Positions 33,893 through 46,102 of a stretch of DNA of 64,000 bases are shown here, piece after piece (the first letter of the stretch is position 1; the number at the start of each line of letters is the position of its first letter). This DNA comes from CAIWHR01 sp963726765 (GTDB lineage Bacteria > Pseudomonadota > Gammaproteobacteria > Burkholderiales > Casimicrobiaceae): the NCBI GenBank assembly GCA_963726765.1, contig CAVSDH010000008.1, positions 62,001-126,000 of the forward strand. Direction: 5' to 3'. The notes under the pieces are model-generated. The model was not told the DNA's origin. It did no database searches and saw only the letters and a list, made by a program, of their open reading frames with translations. The translations under genes and the position numbers were made by a program.

Positions 33893-34924
33893 TCACTGCC
33901 GCGTCGCCGCTGCAGCCGCGACGGCGCCTTCGGCCGTGCGCACGATGTCCTCGCCAGCGACGGCCGCCCATCGGTCATAAGTGGGTCGCGCGGCGGCGGC
34001 AAACGAGGCCCGCCCGGTTGCGGTGAGCCGAAGTGCATTGATGCCGCGCGCCTTCAGCGCAGCGAGCGCGGCGTCCTGCTCGGTGGCGACCATCGCGGCG
34101 AGTTGCTTCGAGGCATCCTCGGCGGCATTCCGGACCAGTGCGCGCCGGTCCGCCGTCCACGCGTCCCACACGGCCGGATTTACCGCAAAAACGGCAAGCT
34201 CCCCGACCCCCTCCCAGAGAGTCATGTGGTGAAACCCCAGGCTGTCGAGACGCGTCGCGGCAAACGATGCCACCGACCCCTCCTGCGCATCGAGCCCGGC
34301 ATTGCGAAACAGGTCCACGGCCTCCATGAACGGCAAGGCGAGCGGCAGTGCGCCGAAGCCTGCGTAGAACTCGACCAGGAACGGCGTCGCGGTGATCCGG
34401 ATCCTGAGTGAACGCAGGTCGTCCGGCACGCGTACCGGCTTCGACTGGATGGCGATCGCGCGGTGGCCCAGCGGGGCCAACGCGAGCGGAACGGCACCGG
34501 CGCGCCCGATCGCCGCGCGCAGGCGCTCGCCTATCGCCCCCGTCGTCAGCGCTTCCAGGTCCCTTTGCTCCGGAGCGAGCCATGGCAGCCCGACCACCGC
34601 GAGCTCGCTCACCTGTGCCGACCAGTGAAGCGTTGAACCGACCGCAAGATCCGCCGCTCCGTCGCGCAACGCGATGAATTCGCGCTCGGGGTCGCGCTGC
34701 GCGAGCGTTGCGCCCGGATGGAGGTCGACAGCGACGGCGCCGCCGCTTCGTTCCGAGATGAGCTTCGCCCAAGCGTCGGCCACCTTGCCGAGCGCGAACG
34801 CTGGACCGACGGCGACCGACAGTCTGAGAGCCTTCGATTTGTCGGCATCCTGCGCGAGCGCGACCGTCGGGATGCCGACGACGAGCGCAAGCACGACCAA
34901 TGACCTCCGACAATCGTGTTGCAT
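33893..34924 (-). CDS. Orphan TRAP transporter substrate-binding protein
   Basis: Periplasmic DctP-family protein of about 343 residues with a signal peptide ending GIPTVALAQ. Recognisable elements are GPAFALGKVADAWAKLI, PGATLAQRDPEREFI, KPVRVPDDLRSLRIRITATP (conserved Arg region) and FMEAVDLFRNAGLDAQEGS. No dctQ or dctM genes are adjacent; the operon is single. The ATG at 34924 is preferred to that at 34933 because the GGAG sits at proper distance. It is convergent with the aspartoacylase-like gene (gap 16 bases). It may share membrane subunits with the system at 19-20.8 kb or with another locus. Confidence 0.83.
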   Translation of the reverse strand: MQHDCRRSLVVLALVVGIPTVALAQDADKSKALRLSVAVGPAFALGKVADAWAKLISERSGGAVAVDLHPGATLAQRDPEREFIALRDGAADLAVGSTLHWSAQVSELAVVGLPWLAPEQRDLEALTTGAIGERLRAAIGRAGAVPLALAPLGHRAIAIQSKPVRVPDDLRSLRIRITATPFLVEFYAGFGALPLALPFMEAVDLFRNAGLDAQEGSVASFAATRLDSLGFHHMTLWEGVGELAVFAVNPAVWDAWTADRRALVRNAAEDASKQLAAMVATEQDAALAALKARGINALRLTATGRASFAAAARPTYDRWAAVAGEDIVRTAEGAVAAAAATRQ

Positions 34925-35058
34925 GCGGATCATGCTCCGACAAAGTCGATGAATGCGTACGCAGGAGCATACGCGTGGGGGGCCGCGCATGACAATTCAA
35001 GACAGTCGCAGGCGTCGTCCGAACGACGAGGCGCCCGCGACAACGGCCGCGCAAACCA

Positions 35059-37509
35059 TCAATGGGGCTGATGCTCGCCTTCTCGCAAAGGCGCATCCCG
35101 CCAATATCGGCGGTCGTGCTCGCGCTCGACACGTGGCGCCTGCAAGGGGCTCCGGGCGAACGAGAACGTGAGCGCGCCGTCGTAGTCGGTGCGAAAGGTC
35201 CGGATGCCGGCCGCGTCGTAGCGAGCGACGACCGCGGGACGCGGGTGACCGAAGCGGTTGCGGTATCCGGGTGTGTAGACCGCGATTTCCGGCGCGACCG
35301 CCTCGATGAACGCGGGCGTCGACGACGTGAGGCTTCCGTGGTGCGGAACGATGAGAACGTCCGCCCTGATCGCGCCCGGATCGCGGCGTACGAGTTCGAG
35401 CTCGCCGGCTGCCTCGAGGTCTCCGGTCAGAAGCGCGCTGCCGTGGCCCGAATGTATCCGCACGACGCACGAGAGATCGTTCGGCTTCACGCGCGGCGCG
35501 TCGTAGAGCGCCGGCACAGGGTGCAGGATGTCGAAGCGCACGCCGTCCCATTCCCACCACTGCCCTGACGCACAGCGCATCGCCTTGCCGCCGTCACGCG
35601 CGCGTTCCGCGAGGATCGCGTTTCCGTCCGGCAAGGACGAGGCGAGCCAGTCGACGGATACCGACTGCAAGATGGAGAGGGCACCACCGCTGTGGTCGGA
35701 ATCCTGATGGGAGATGATCATGCCGTCGAGGCCGCGGATCCCGGTCGCTCGCAGGAACGGCGCGACGATCCGGCTTCCGGCGTCGGCCGCCTCCGTGAAC
35801 CGCGGCCCGGTATCGTAGAGCAGCGCGTGCGCGTGGGTTCGGACGACGACGGCGAGGCCCTGACCGACGTCGAGCACGGTCATCGTGAACGTGCCGGAAT
35901 CCGGCGACGGCGGACGAACGACAAAGAGCGGCACGAACGCAAGGAGACCCAGCGCGCGTCCCGGGACGCCGCGCGGTGCCGCGAGCCAGGCGACGCCACC
36001 GGCGGCAACGGCAATTGCCCAGACGGGCGGCGCATGCTGCTGCCAGACCGAGGCCGGGGCGGTCGAAAGCCACTCGAGCGGGATCATCAGCGTCGCGAAC
36101 GCGGCATGCGCCGTCGCGAACGGCACCGGAGAGGGAACGACGATGCCGATGAGTGCGAGCGGCACGACGACGAAGGTCACTGCCGGAATCGAAATCGCAT
36201 TCGCAAGCGGCGAAACGAGCGACACCTGCTGGAAGAGCGCAAGCGTCCCCGGGACGAGACCGATCGTCACCAGCGCCTGGGTGCGCGCCGCGGCGCGGAG
36301 CGCACGCCGAACGCGATCGAGGCTCGATGCGGACGGCGGGACGGCGAGGCGCCCCGCATGCGCGTAAAGAAGGAGCCCCACGGCACCGAACGAGAGCCAG
36401 AAGCCGGGGGCGAATCCGGCCCATGGATCACCGACGAGCACGATGACGAGCGCCCACAGCCAGACGACGGACGCCGTCCCGGGCCGTGCAAGCCACAATC
36501 CGACGGCGGCCACGATCAACATCAGCAATGTCCGAACCGCAGGCACTTGTGCGCCTGCAAGCAGGACGTACGTCGTTGCCGCAATCACGCCGGCGATTGC
36601 CGCAACCTTGCGCGCCGGCACTCGCCCCGTCAGCTTCGCGCTGCGTCGCGCCAGCAGGTACGCAATACCACCGGCGATGGCCGCGAACACCGTCACGTGC
36701 AGGCCGGAGATGCTGATGAGGTGGGTGATGCCCGTGCGGTTGAAGACACGCCACTGGGCCTCCGGGATCGCGCGCTGCTCGCCGATCGTGAGCGCGACGA
36801 TCACGCCCGCATACCGCTCGTCGCGCAGTGCGTCGACAATGCGATCTCGCACCGACATGCGTGCGCGCTGCACGTAGTCGGACGCGCGGCCGGCAAACGG
36901 GGCGAGGCGCGCGTTCGTATCGTCGTTGCGCACATAGCCGGTCGCGCGAAAGCGGTTCTCCAGCAGCCAGGCCTCCACGTCGAATCCATGCGGATTCACC
37001 GTGCCGTGCGGACGACGAAGACGCAGGATCAGTCGCCATCGCTCTCCCGCGGCGAGCACCGGAACTTCGTCGGTCTCGCCGCCCTTTCGCCGCTGCGCGT
37101 ACCACGCGAGTGACAGGCGATCGGGGACCGTCGCTCCGTCGGTCTCGACGCGTTCCACGGCGAACGCGAATCGCGTGCCGAGGTCGGACGCCTGCGGAAT
37201 GTCGTCGATGACACCGACGACCGCAATGTCGACCCCTTCCCATGCCGGAGGCAGCGAATCCGCAAGTCGGACGTCGGCGCGCAATGCCGCGTAGCCGAAG
37301 CCCAGCGCGCCAGCCGCCGCGACAACGAGGCCACGACCGATGAGCGCCGTGCGCATGCTGGACGGACGCCATGCGAAAACGGATGCGCCCGCCACGGCAA
37401 CCGCTGCCGCAGAAGCGAACCATACGCCGGGCTGCGGCAGCGTCGGCTGCCATTGAAGAAGCACGGCACCGATGGCGAAAGCGGCAAGCGCGAGCGGCAA
37501 GGCGGGCAT
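35059..37509 (-). CDS. comEC: DNA uptake channel protein ComEC/Rec2
   Basis: Inner-membrane channel for single-stranded DNA in natural transformation, 816 residues. The N-terminal DUF4131 region is at about 25-190; the Competence domain (about 225-480) has many hydrophobic helices and TGITHLISISGLHVTVFAA. The C-terminal metallo-beta-lactamase-like domain begins at about 545, with TVLDVGQGLAVVVRT, YDTGPRF and IISHQDSDHSGG; the His-containing ligand motif here is HQDSDHSGG, and LLTGDLEAAGE follows. All three domains are present, so the protein looks functional. No other competence genes are adjacent. Confidence 0.92.
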   Translation of the reverse strand: MPALPLALAAFAIGAVLLQWQPTLPQPGVWFASAAAVAVAGASVFAWRPSSMRTALIGRGLVVAAAGALGFGYAALRADVRLADSLPPAWEGVDIAVVGVIDDIPQASDLGTRFAFAVERVETDGATVPDRLSLAWYAQRRKGGETDEVPVLAAGERWRLILRLRRPHGTVNPHGFDVEAWLLENRFRATGYVRNDDTNARLAPFAGRASDYVQRARMSVRDRIVDALRDERYAGVIVALTIGEQRAIPEAQWRVFNRTGITHLISISGLHVTVFAAIAGGIAYLLARRSAKLTGRVPARKVAAIAGVIAATTYVLLAGAQVPAVRTLLMLIVAAVGLWLARPGTASVVWLWALVIVLVGDPWAGFAPGFWLSFGAVGLLLYAHAGRLAVPPSASSLDRVRRALRAAARTQALVTIGLVPGTLALFQQVSLVSPLANAISIPAVTFVVVPLALIGIVVPSPVPFATAHAAFATLMIPLEWLSTAPASVWQQHAPPVWAIAVAAGGVAWLAAPRGVPGRALGLLAFVPLFVVRPPSPDSGTFTMTVLDVGQGLAVVVRTHAHALLYDTGPRFTEAADAGSRIVAPFLRATGIRGLDGMIISHQDSDHSGGALSILQSVSVDWLASSLPDGNAILAERARDGGKAMRCASGQWWEWDGVRFDILHPVPALYDAPRVKPNDLSCVVRIHSGHGSALLTGDLEAAGELELVRRDPGAIRADVLIVPHHGSLTSSTPAFIEAVAPEIAVYTPGYRNRFGHPRPAVVARYDAAGIRTFRTDYDGALTFSFARSPLQAPRVEREHDRRYWRDAPLREGEHQPH

Positions 37510-37714
37510 GAATGGCCCGGGCCCGGAAAAAGCAGCGCGTTGCCGGATCCGCCGGCAGGTCCGCGCTCGTGTGAACGATCCGGTTCGCGAGTCGCCGCGA
37601 CTCTAGCCCGCAGCCGTGCCGCCCGCCATCGAACGTTTGGCGGATACGTGCGCCCGCGGGTCCGGGACGCGCGGCAAGCGTCTCCGACCGTTCTGCCAGC
37701 CGTTCAGCAGCGGT

Positions 37715-38134
37715 TCAGGACGCGCTTTCGTCCATGTAACGCGCGAGCTCGACAAGATTCCCGTCCGGGTCGCGCACGTAAACCGACTCGATCGGGCCAA
37801 GCGCGCCGGTGCGAACCACCGGGCCCTCCTCGACCGGAACTCCGCATGCGGCAAGATGCGCGACGATCGCGGCAGCGTTCTCGGCGACGATGAGGCAAAG
37901 GTCGGTGGAGCCCGCGGTCGGGTGCGCCGCGATGGCCGCCACGTTTCCGGCGCCGACCCGTGCGACCTGTCCGATCGGATGGAGATTGATTTTCTGGCGA
38001 CCGAAAGAGAGCGCCTTGCGGCCTTCGCCGAAGGTCACTTCCTTCATGCCCAGCACTTCGGTGTAGAAACGGATCGTCGCCGCGACGTCGCGACAGGTGA
38101 GCACCAGGTGATCGATCCGCTGGACGGTCAGCAT
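37715..38134 (-). CDS. VOC-superfamily (glyoxalase-like) protein
   Basis: Metal-dependent vicinal-oxygen-chelate fold of 139 residues with two beta-alpha-beta-beta-beta modules. IDHLVLTCRDVAATIRFYTEVLG gives the first His ligand, and IESVYVRDPDGNLVELARY carries the Glu ligand near the C terminus. The catalytic role (dioxygenase, isomerase or resistance protein) is not resolved. It lies downstream of the thioesterase, gap 4 bases, suggesting cotranscription. The 205 bases between it and comEC hold no gene. Confidence 0.82.
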   Translation of the reverse strand: MLTVQRIDHLVLTCRDVAATIRFYTEVLGMKEVTFGEGRKALSFGRQKINLHPIGQVARVGAGNVAAIAAHPTAGSTDLCLIVAENAAAIVAHLAACGVPVEEGPVVRTGALGPIESVYVRDPDGNLVELARYMDESAS

Positions 38135-38138
38135 GGCG

Positions 38139-38666
38139 CTACGGATTCGCCATCACTGGATCACTTCGTCCGCCCGAGCATTGCCGCGACGGTGGCAACG
38201 ACGAGGACGTCGGGTCGGTTGCGCTCCATTGTTCCGTCAGCTCGCCGGGCCATAGAATCATCTGCGTGCAGCGGAAGAGCGCGATCGTGCCGCCATCGGC
38301 GTGCCTCGTCACGGTCGCATCCCACACCTGCGTCGTGCGGCCGAGATGCGCGGGCTTCGCGACGCAGGTCAGCGAGCCGTCGCGTGCGGTGCCAAGGAAA
38401 TTGGTCTTGAGCTCGATCGTCGTGAAGTTCTCCGCGCCAACGGGCAAGTGCGCGAGGCAGCCGTAACCGCAGGCGGTATCGGCCAGCGCGACGACCGTCG
38501 CCGCATGCAGGTAGCCGTTCGGTGCGAGCAGCTCGGGTCGGATGTCGAGCTCGGCGACGAGCAGCCCCTGCTCGATCGCCATGACACGGTAACCGACGAG
38601 CCCGGGCAGGCGTCCGGCGCCCCGCCGCTGCATGACGTCGACAGTAAGTTCAGGACGCAGCGTCAT
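38139..38666 (-). CDS. PaaI-like hot-dog thioesterase
   Basis: About 175 residues, of which about 140 form a hot-dog fold: LDIRPELLAPNGYLHAATVVALADTACG has the conserved HAATVVALADTA thioesterase motif, followed by ELKTNFLGTARDG. It hydrolyses an acyl- or aryl-CoA; substrate unknown. The last 30 residues are not conserved and may follow an unseen frame change. It lies between alaS and the VOC gene on the same strand. Confidence 0.8.
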   Translation of the reverse strand: MTLRPELTVDVMQRRGAGRLPGLVGYRVMAIEQGLLVAELDIRPELLAPNGYLHAATVVALADTACGYGCLAHLPVGAENFTTIELKTNFLGTARDGSLTCVAKPAHLGRTTQVWDATVTRHADGGTIALFRCTQMILWPGELTEQWSATDPTSSSLPPSRQCSGGRSDPVMANP

Positions 38667-38710
38667 GGCGTTCCCTGTGGCAGAGATGTGCCCGTCGCTC
38701 AGGCCGCGCG

Positions 38711-41417
<2,707 letters not shown>

Positions 41418-41556
41418 GCGAGGGGAAATTCCGTCGGCCGCCGGCGCGCGACGGCGGCCGCTCGGCAAAGCCGTTGATTTTACGCGGGAACAGTCGCAAC
41501 CGCCACATCGCGGCGTGTCCGCCGTCCGCGGCGGGCGCGCGATTTCGCGAACGCGA

Positions 41557-42030
41557 TCAGCCCGACGGTGGATTGCGGAGCATCCGGAAAATCGCCGACA
41601 GCGCAAATCCGCGGCTCTGCAGGAATCGCACCTGTCGCGCCTTGTCGCGATCGTTCGACGGGGGAGCGCCGAACTTCCGCAGCCAAAGCGCAACCATCGC
41701 ATCGACATCGTCGACCTCGCTCGCGGCGAGCGCGTCCGAGGCGACATCGGCAGCGACTCCCTTTGCCTTCAGCGACGCAGAGATGGCGCGCCGGCTCATG
41801 GCGCCGCTCTTCTGCGCGACCAGCGCCGTCGCGAAACGGGCGTCCGACAGATATCCCAGCGCCGCGAGCTCGTCGAGGAGTCCCTCCGCTTCGTCGCGTG
41901 CCGCGCCACCGGCAACGAGCTTGTTGCGCAGCTCCGCGCGCGAATATTCGCGGCGCGCGAGCAAGGCCACGGCGCGGGCTTTCAGCGACTTCGGTGGCCG
42001 CGCCGTTCCGGACGGGCGGCCCGCAGACAT
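41557..42030 (-). CDS. recX: RecX regulator of RecA
   Basis: Small helical protein of 157 residues that binds RecA filaments and blocks their extension. The three-repeat helical pattern is seen in KARAVALLARREYSRAELR, ELAALGYLSDARFATALV and DKARQVRFLQSRGFALSAIF. Length and position directly downstream of recA (10-base gap) match the family in Betaproteobacteria. The start ATG at 42030 has a basic, Pro-rich extension of about 12 residues. Confidence 0.92.
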   Translation of the reverse strand: MSAGRPSGTARPPKSLKARAVALLARREYSRAELRNKLVAGGAARDEAEGLLDELAALGYLSDARFATALVAQKSGAMSRRAISASLKAKGVAADVASDALAASEVDDVDAMVALWLRKFGAPPSNDRDKARQVRFLQSRGFALSAIFRMLRNPPSG

Positions 42031-42040
42031 GGCCGTGCGG

Positions 42041-43096
<1,056 letters not shown>

Positions 43097-43161
43097 GTCA
43101 GTAGTCTCCGGAGTATCGCCCGGCGGCCTGACGGCCGGGAAGGCAGGCTTTACACGGGGGC

Positions 43162-43191
43162 ATCATGGCATAGAACGATCGTTCGATGCAA
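43162..43191 (-). promoter_or_regulatory. recA promoter with GAAC-N4-GTTC palindrome (candidate LexA box)
   Basis: GAACGATCGTTC at 43173-43184 is a perfect 12-base palindrome placed inside the 18-base spacer of a candidate sigma70 promoter reading toward recA (TTGCAT at 43186-43191, CATGAT at 43162-43167, minus strand). GAAC-N4-GTTC is the SOS box of Bacillus and actinobacteria; most Beta- and Gammaproteobacteria use CTGT-N8-ACAG. No copy of the latter is visible here. The position between -35 and -10 is where LexA acts. Confidence 0.45.
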
Positions 43192-43243
43192 GCCCCCGGA
43201 TGGCCTAGGTGTGATGCAGGAACCGGCGTCCGGCGGGGCTGTG

Positions 43244-43732
43244 TCAGCGTTGACCGGCGCGCTCGATAAGGCCGGCCAGCGCCGCCGCCACGGTCACCTC
43301 CCGGACCGCAGCCCGGTCACCGGGAATCCGGCGGGAGACGGCATCCACGCCCCCGCCACGGACGCCCCATGCGAGCCAGACGAGCCCCACCGGCTTCTCC
43401 GGCGTTCCTCCGCCCGGGCCCGCCACGCCTGTCACCGCCACCACGATGTCCGCACGACTTCGATCGAGCGCACCGGCGGCCATCTCGCGCACCGTCGGTT
43501 CGCTCACCGCTCCGTGCCCCGCGAGCGTTTCCGGGCGCACGCCCAGCAGTTCGACCTTGGCCTCGTTCGAATAGGTGACGAATCCGCGGTCGAACCAGCC
43601 CGAACTGCCCGCGACGTCGGTGATCGCACCTGCGACGAGGCCGCCCGTGCAGGACTCGGCTGTTGCGACGCGCCAGCCGCGCGCGGCGAGCGCGCGACCG
43701 AGGTTGTCGGCAAGATCAATCAACGTTTCCAT
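43244..43732 (-). CDS. pncC: Nicotinamide-nucleotide amidase PncC (CinA C-terminal type)
   Basis: Deamidates nicotinamide mononucleotide to recycle NAD by-products, about 162 residues. ATAESCTGGLVAGAITDV, GSSGWFDRGFVTYSNEAK and VAVTGVAGPGGGTPEKPVGLVW are diagnostic, with the catalytic Ser and Lys region. I start at the ATG at 43732; an upstream ATG adds eight unconserved residues. It lies upstream of recA, as in many Betaproteobacteria, with a 148-base promoter region between them. Confidence 0.93.
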   Translation of the reverse strand: METLIDLADNLGRALAARGWRVATAESCTGGLVAGAITDVAGSSGWFDRGFVTYSNEAKVELLGVRPETLAGHGAVSEPTVREMAAGALDRSRADIVVAVTGVAGPGGGTPEKPVGLVWLAWGVRGGGVDAVSRRIPGDRAAVREVTVAAALAGLIERAGQR

Positions 43733-43809
43733 CGCCTGCGCCCTCCGCACGGTCACCGCGATTCGAATCGGCAGCTATCGGGCGCCGGTTGCTCGCTCGC
43801 CTGCCACGT

Positions 43810-44586
43810 TCACTCGCACTGCCCAGGCGGGCCGCGATAGTGATAGGTGTAGATCGTCGCAAACCCGAACTTGCTGTAGATCGCGAGCGCCGGCGCGTTG
43901 TCCGCGCTCACCTGCAGATAGGCCGCGTTCGCGCCATGTTGCCACGCCCAGGAGAGCAGCGATGCGCAGGCGATCGTCGCATGGCCCTTGCCGCGCGCAT
44001 TTTCCGCCGTGACCACGTCGTACACGCCGGCGAGCCCGCCCTCGACGGCGACCTGTGCCGTGCAGACGACGCGTCCACCCGCGCTGACCGCCACATACCG
44101 CTTGCCGAGCGGCGAATTCAGGAGGCGCTCGCGGTGGGCGTCGCGTTGCACCGCCGATGAACCCCGCAGCTCGCCGGTGGCCTCGACGAACGCCTCGACA
44201 CCGAGAGCGGCAAGGTCGACGTCGTCGGGCACGTCGGGGACCGCAGGCGCCTGGTCGAGTACGACGGCCTGCACCAGCGTTTCCTCGAACGCCACGTAGC
44301 CACGCGCCGCGAGCACGGCCTCGAGGTCCGCCGGATGGTGGAATGGCGTCATCCGGAAGAGCGGCGCGAGACCGTGCTGCGCGTAGACCCGCTCGCAGTG
44401 CTCGATCTTGTGCGGGAGCGGCAGCGTCGAGCCGAAATGCGCGTTGACGCTCCGCGCGCGCTTGGCCTTTCCCGGCGAAAGCCGCAGCAGCCATCCGTCG
44501 AAGAAGAGCTGCCGCTGCGTCTGCAGCGCATTGAGTCCGGCCTCCTCGATGCGGCGCGGATCGACGGCCGGATCGGGAAGGGTCAT
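43810..44586 (-). CDS. GNAT-family acetyltransferase between pgpA and pncC
   Basis: Protein of 258 residues with a C-terminal GNAT domain: VVTAENARGKGHATIACASLL is the acetyl-CoA loop and NAPALAIYSKFGFATIYTYHY the final segment. The N-terminal half (residues 1-140) has LFFDGWLLRLSPGKAKRARSV, a common N-terminal extension of this subgroup. The ATG overlaps the pgpA stop (ATGA). Its presence in the thiL-pgpA-pncC-recA run is a lineage-specific addition. Substrate unknown. Confidence 0.85.
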   Translation of the reverse strand: MTLPDPAVDPRRIEEAGLNALQTQRQLFFDGWLLRLSPGKAKRARSVNAHFGSTLPLPHKIEHCERVYAQHGLAPLFRMTPFHHPADLEAVLAARGYVAFEETLVQAVVLDQAPAVPDVPDDVDLAALGVEAFVEATGELRGSSAVQRDAHRERLLNSPLGKRYVAVSAGGRVVCTAQVAVEGGLAGVYDVVTAENARGKGHATIACASLLSWAWQHGANAAYLQVSADNAPALAIYSKFGFATIYTYHYRGPPGQCE

Positions 44587-45071
44587 CCGAACAGGCGTTG
44601 CCATATCGCTAACGCGAGCAGTGTGTATCCGGCAGCGAGCAGGTCGTCCAGCATCACACCGGCGCCGTTCTTCATCGCAGCGTCGAGCTGCCGGATCGGC
44701 GGCGGCTTGACGATGTCGAACACGCGGAACAGCAGGAACGCAAACGCCACCTTGACGGCGTCGTCGCCGACGAAATACAGCACGAGCAGAAAGGCGACGA
44801 CCTCGTCCCAGACGATCGCGCCATGATCCGGAGCGCCGAGATCGCGCCCCGTCACGCTCGACGCCCACACGCCGATCGAAAGCAAGACGACAATGGCCGC
44901 GAGGAACAGCGCGTCCGGCAGGTTTGCGCGCAGCGCCATCGCGATCGGAATGGCGACCAGCGTGCCGAAGGTCCCCGGCGCGGCCGGCGCGAGCCCCGCG
45001 CCAAAGCCGAGCGCGATGAAGTGCGCCGGATGGTTCAGCAGGAATCGAAGCGTCGGTGCCTTGGATGTCAC
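44583..45071 (-). CDS. pgpA: Phosphatidylglycerophosphatase A
   Basis: Membrane phosphatase of 162 residues in phosphatidylglycerol synthesis. GLAPAAPGTFGTLVAIP and VWDEVVAFLLVL carry the conserved acidic residues, VFDIVKPPPIRQLDA and VMLDDLLAAGYTLL the second acidic cluster. Three or four hydrophobic helices. A GTG start at 45071 overlaps the thiL stop by 4 bases, and its own stop overlaps the GNAT start, so three genes are translationally coupled. Confidence 0.94.
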   Translation of the reverse strand: MTSKAPTLRFLLNHPAHFIALGFGAGLAPAAPGTFGTLVAIPIAMALRANLPDALFLAAIVVLLSIGVWASSVTGRDLGAPDHGAIVWDEVVAFLLVLYFVGDDAVKVAFAFLLFRVFDIVKPPPIRQLDAAMKNGAGVMLDDLLAAGYTLLALAIWQRLFG

Positions 45072-46049
45072 GTTGACGACGCCGCAAAGTGATCGTACGC
45101 GTGCGGCAGCGTCGACAGCGGCACACCGCGCTCGTCGGTTACGACAAGAATCGCCTTCTCCGCAATCGAGCCGATGCGCGTCAGCGGCAGCGACAGCTCC
45201 GTCGCGATTTCCGCAATGCGCGGCGCGGCGAGGGGCGGGGCAGTGAACAGAAGCTCGTAGTCGTCGCCGCCGGCAAGCAGGCAGCCGAGCGCAAGCGCGC
45301 GCTCCGCGCCACCGAGCTTGGCCGCGAGCGCGCTCGAACGCGGCACCGCGGCGAGCTCGACCGCCGCGCCGACCTTCGATCGCTCGAGGATGTGCGCGAG
45401 ATCTCCGGTCAGTCCGTCTGAAACGTCGATGGCGGCTGACGCGAGTCCGCGCAACGCGATGCCGAGCGAAACCCGCGGCTGCGGCAGCTCGAGTCGCGCG
45501 CGTGCCGCGTCGAGCGCGCCGTCGTCGAGCGTCGTACGGCCGCCGAGGGCCGCGACCGCAAGCGCGGCATCGCCGAGGGCCCCGGAAACGTAGATGTCGT
45601 CGCCGGGTCGCGCGCCGTCGCGCCGCAGCGACTCGCCCATGGGGACTTCCCCGAGGATCGTCACGCACAGGTTGCGCGGCCCGCGCGTCGTGTCGCCGCC
45701 GACGAGGTCGACGCCATGCGCGTCAGCGAGCACGTAGAAGCCGCGCGCGAACGCCGCAATCCATTCCGGATCGTTGTCCGGCAATGCACCGGCGAGTAAC
45801 GCCCAACGCGGCGTCGGCGCCCATTGCGGCCAGGTCGGAAAGATTCACGGCAAGCGTCTTGTGCCCGAGCCGTGCGGGGTCCGTGCCACCGAAAAAGTGT
45901 CGGCCCTCGACCAGCATGTCGACAGACACCGCGATCTCGCAGCCTGGCGCCGGAACGAGTAGCGCCGCGTCGTCGCCAACGCCGAGCGCGACCGACTTCG
46001 ATCGCGGCGGACGCGAAAAGAAACGCTCGATCAACTCGAATTCGTTCAC
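45068..46049 (-). CDS. thiL: Thiamine-monophosphate kinase ThiL (frame-disrupted)
   Basis: ATP-dependent kinase making thiamine diphosphate. The N-terminal part has LGVGDDAALLVPAPG, VDMLVEGRHFFG and AVNLSDLAAMGADAA, the last in frame up to about 45806. The C-terminal part resumes in another frame as LPDNDPEWIAAFARGFYVLA, LVGGDTTRGPRNLCVTILG, ISVSDGL-like IDVSDGLTGDLAHIL, and YELLFTAPP. Removing one T at about 45805 gives AAWALLAGALPDND, the family sequence, so I expect a complete enzyme of about 325 residues. GTG start at 46049. Confidence 0.9.
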
Positions 46050-46102
46050 GCCTCGATTGTAGAGGCTATCGCGCCGGATTGCGGGTGCGGAATGTCGGTT
46101 CG

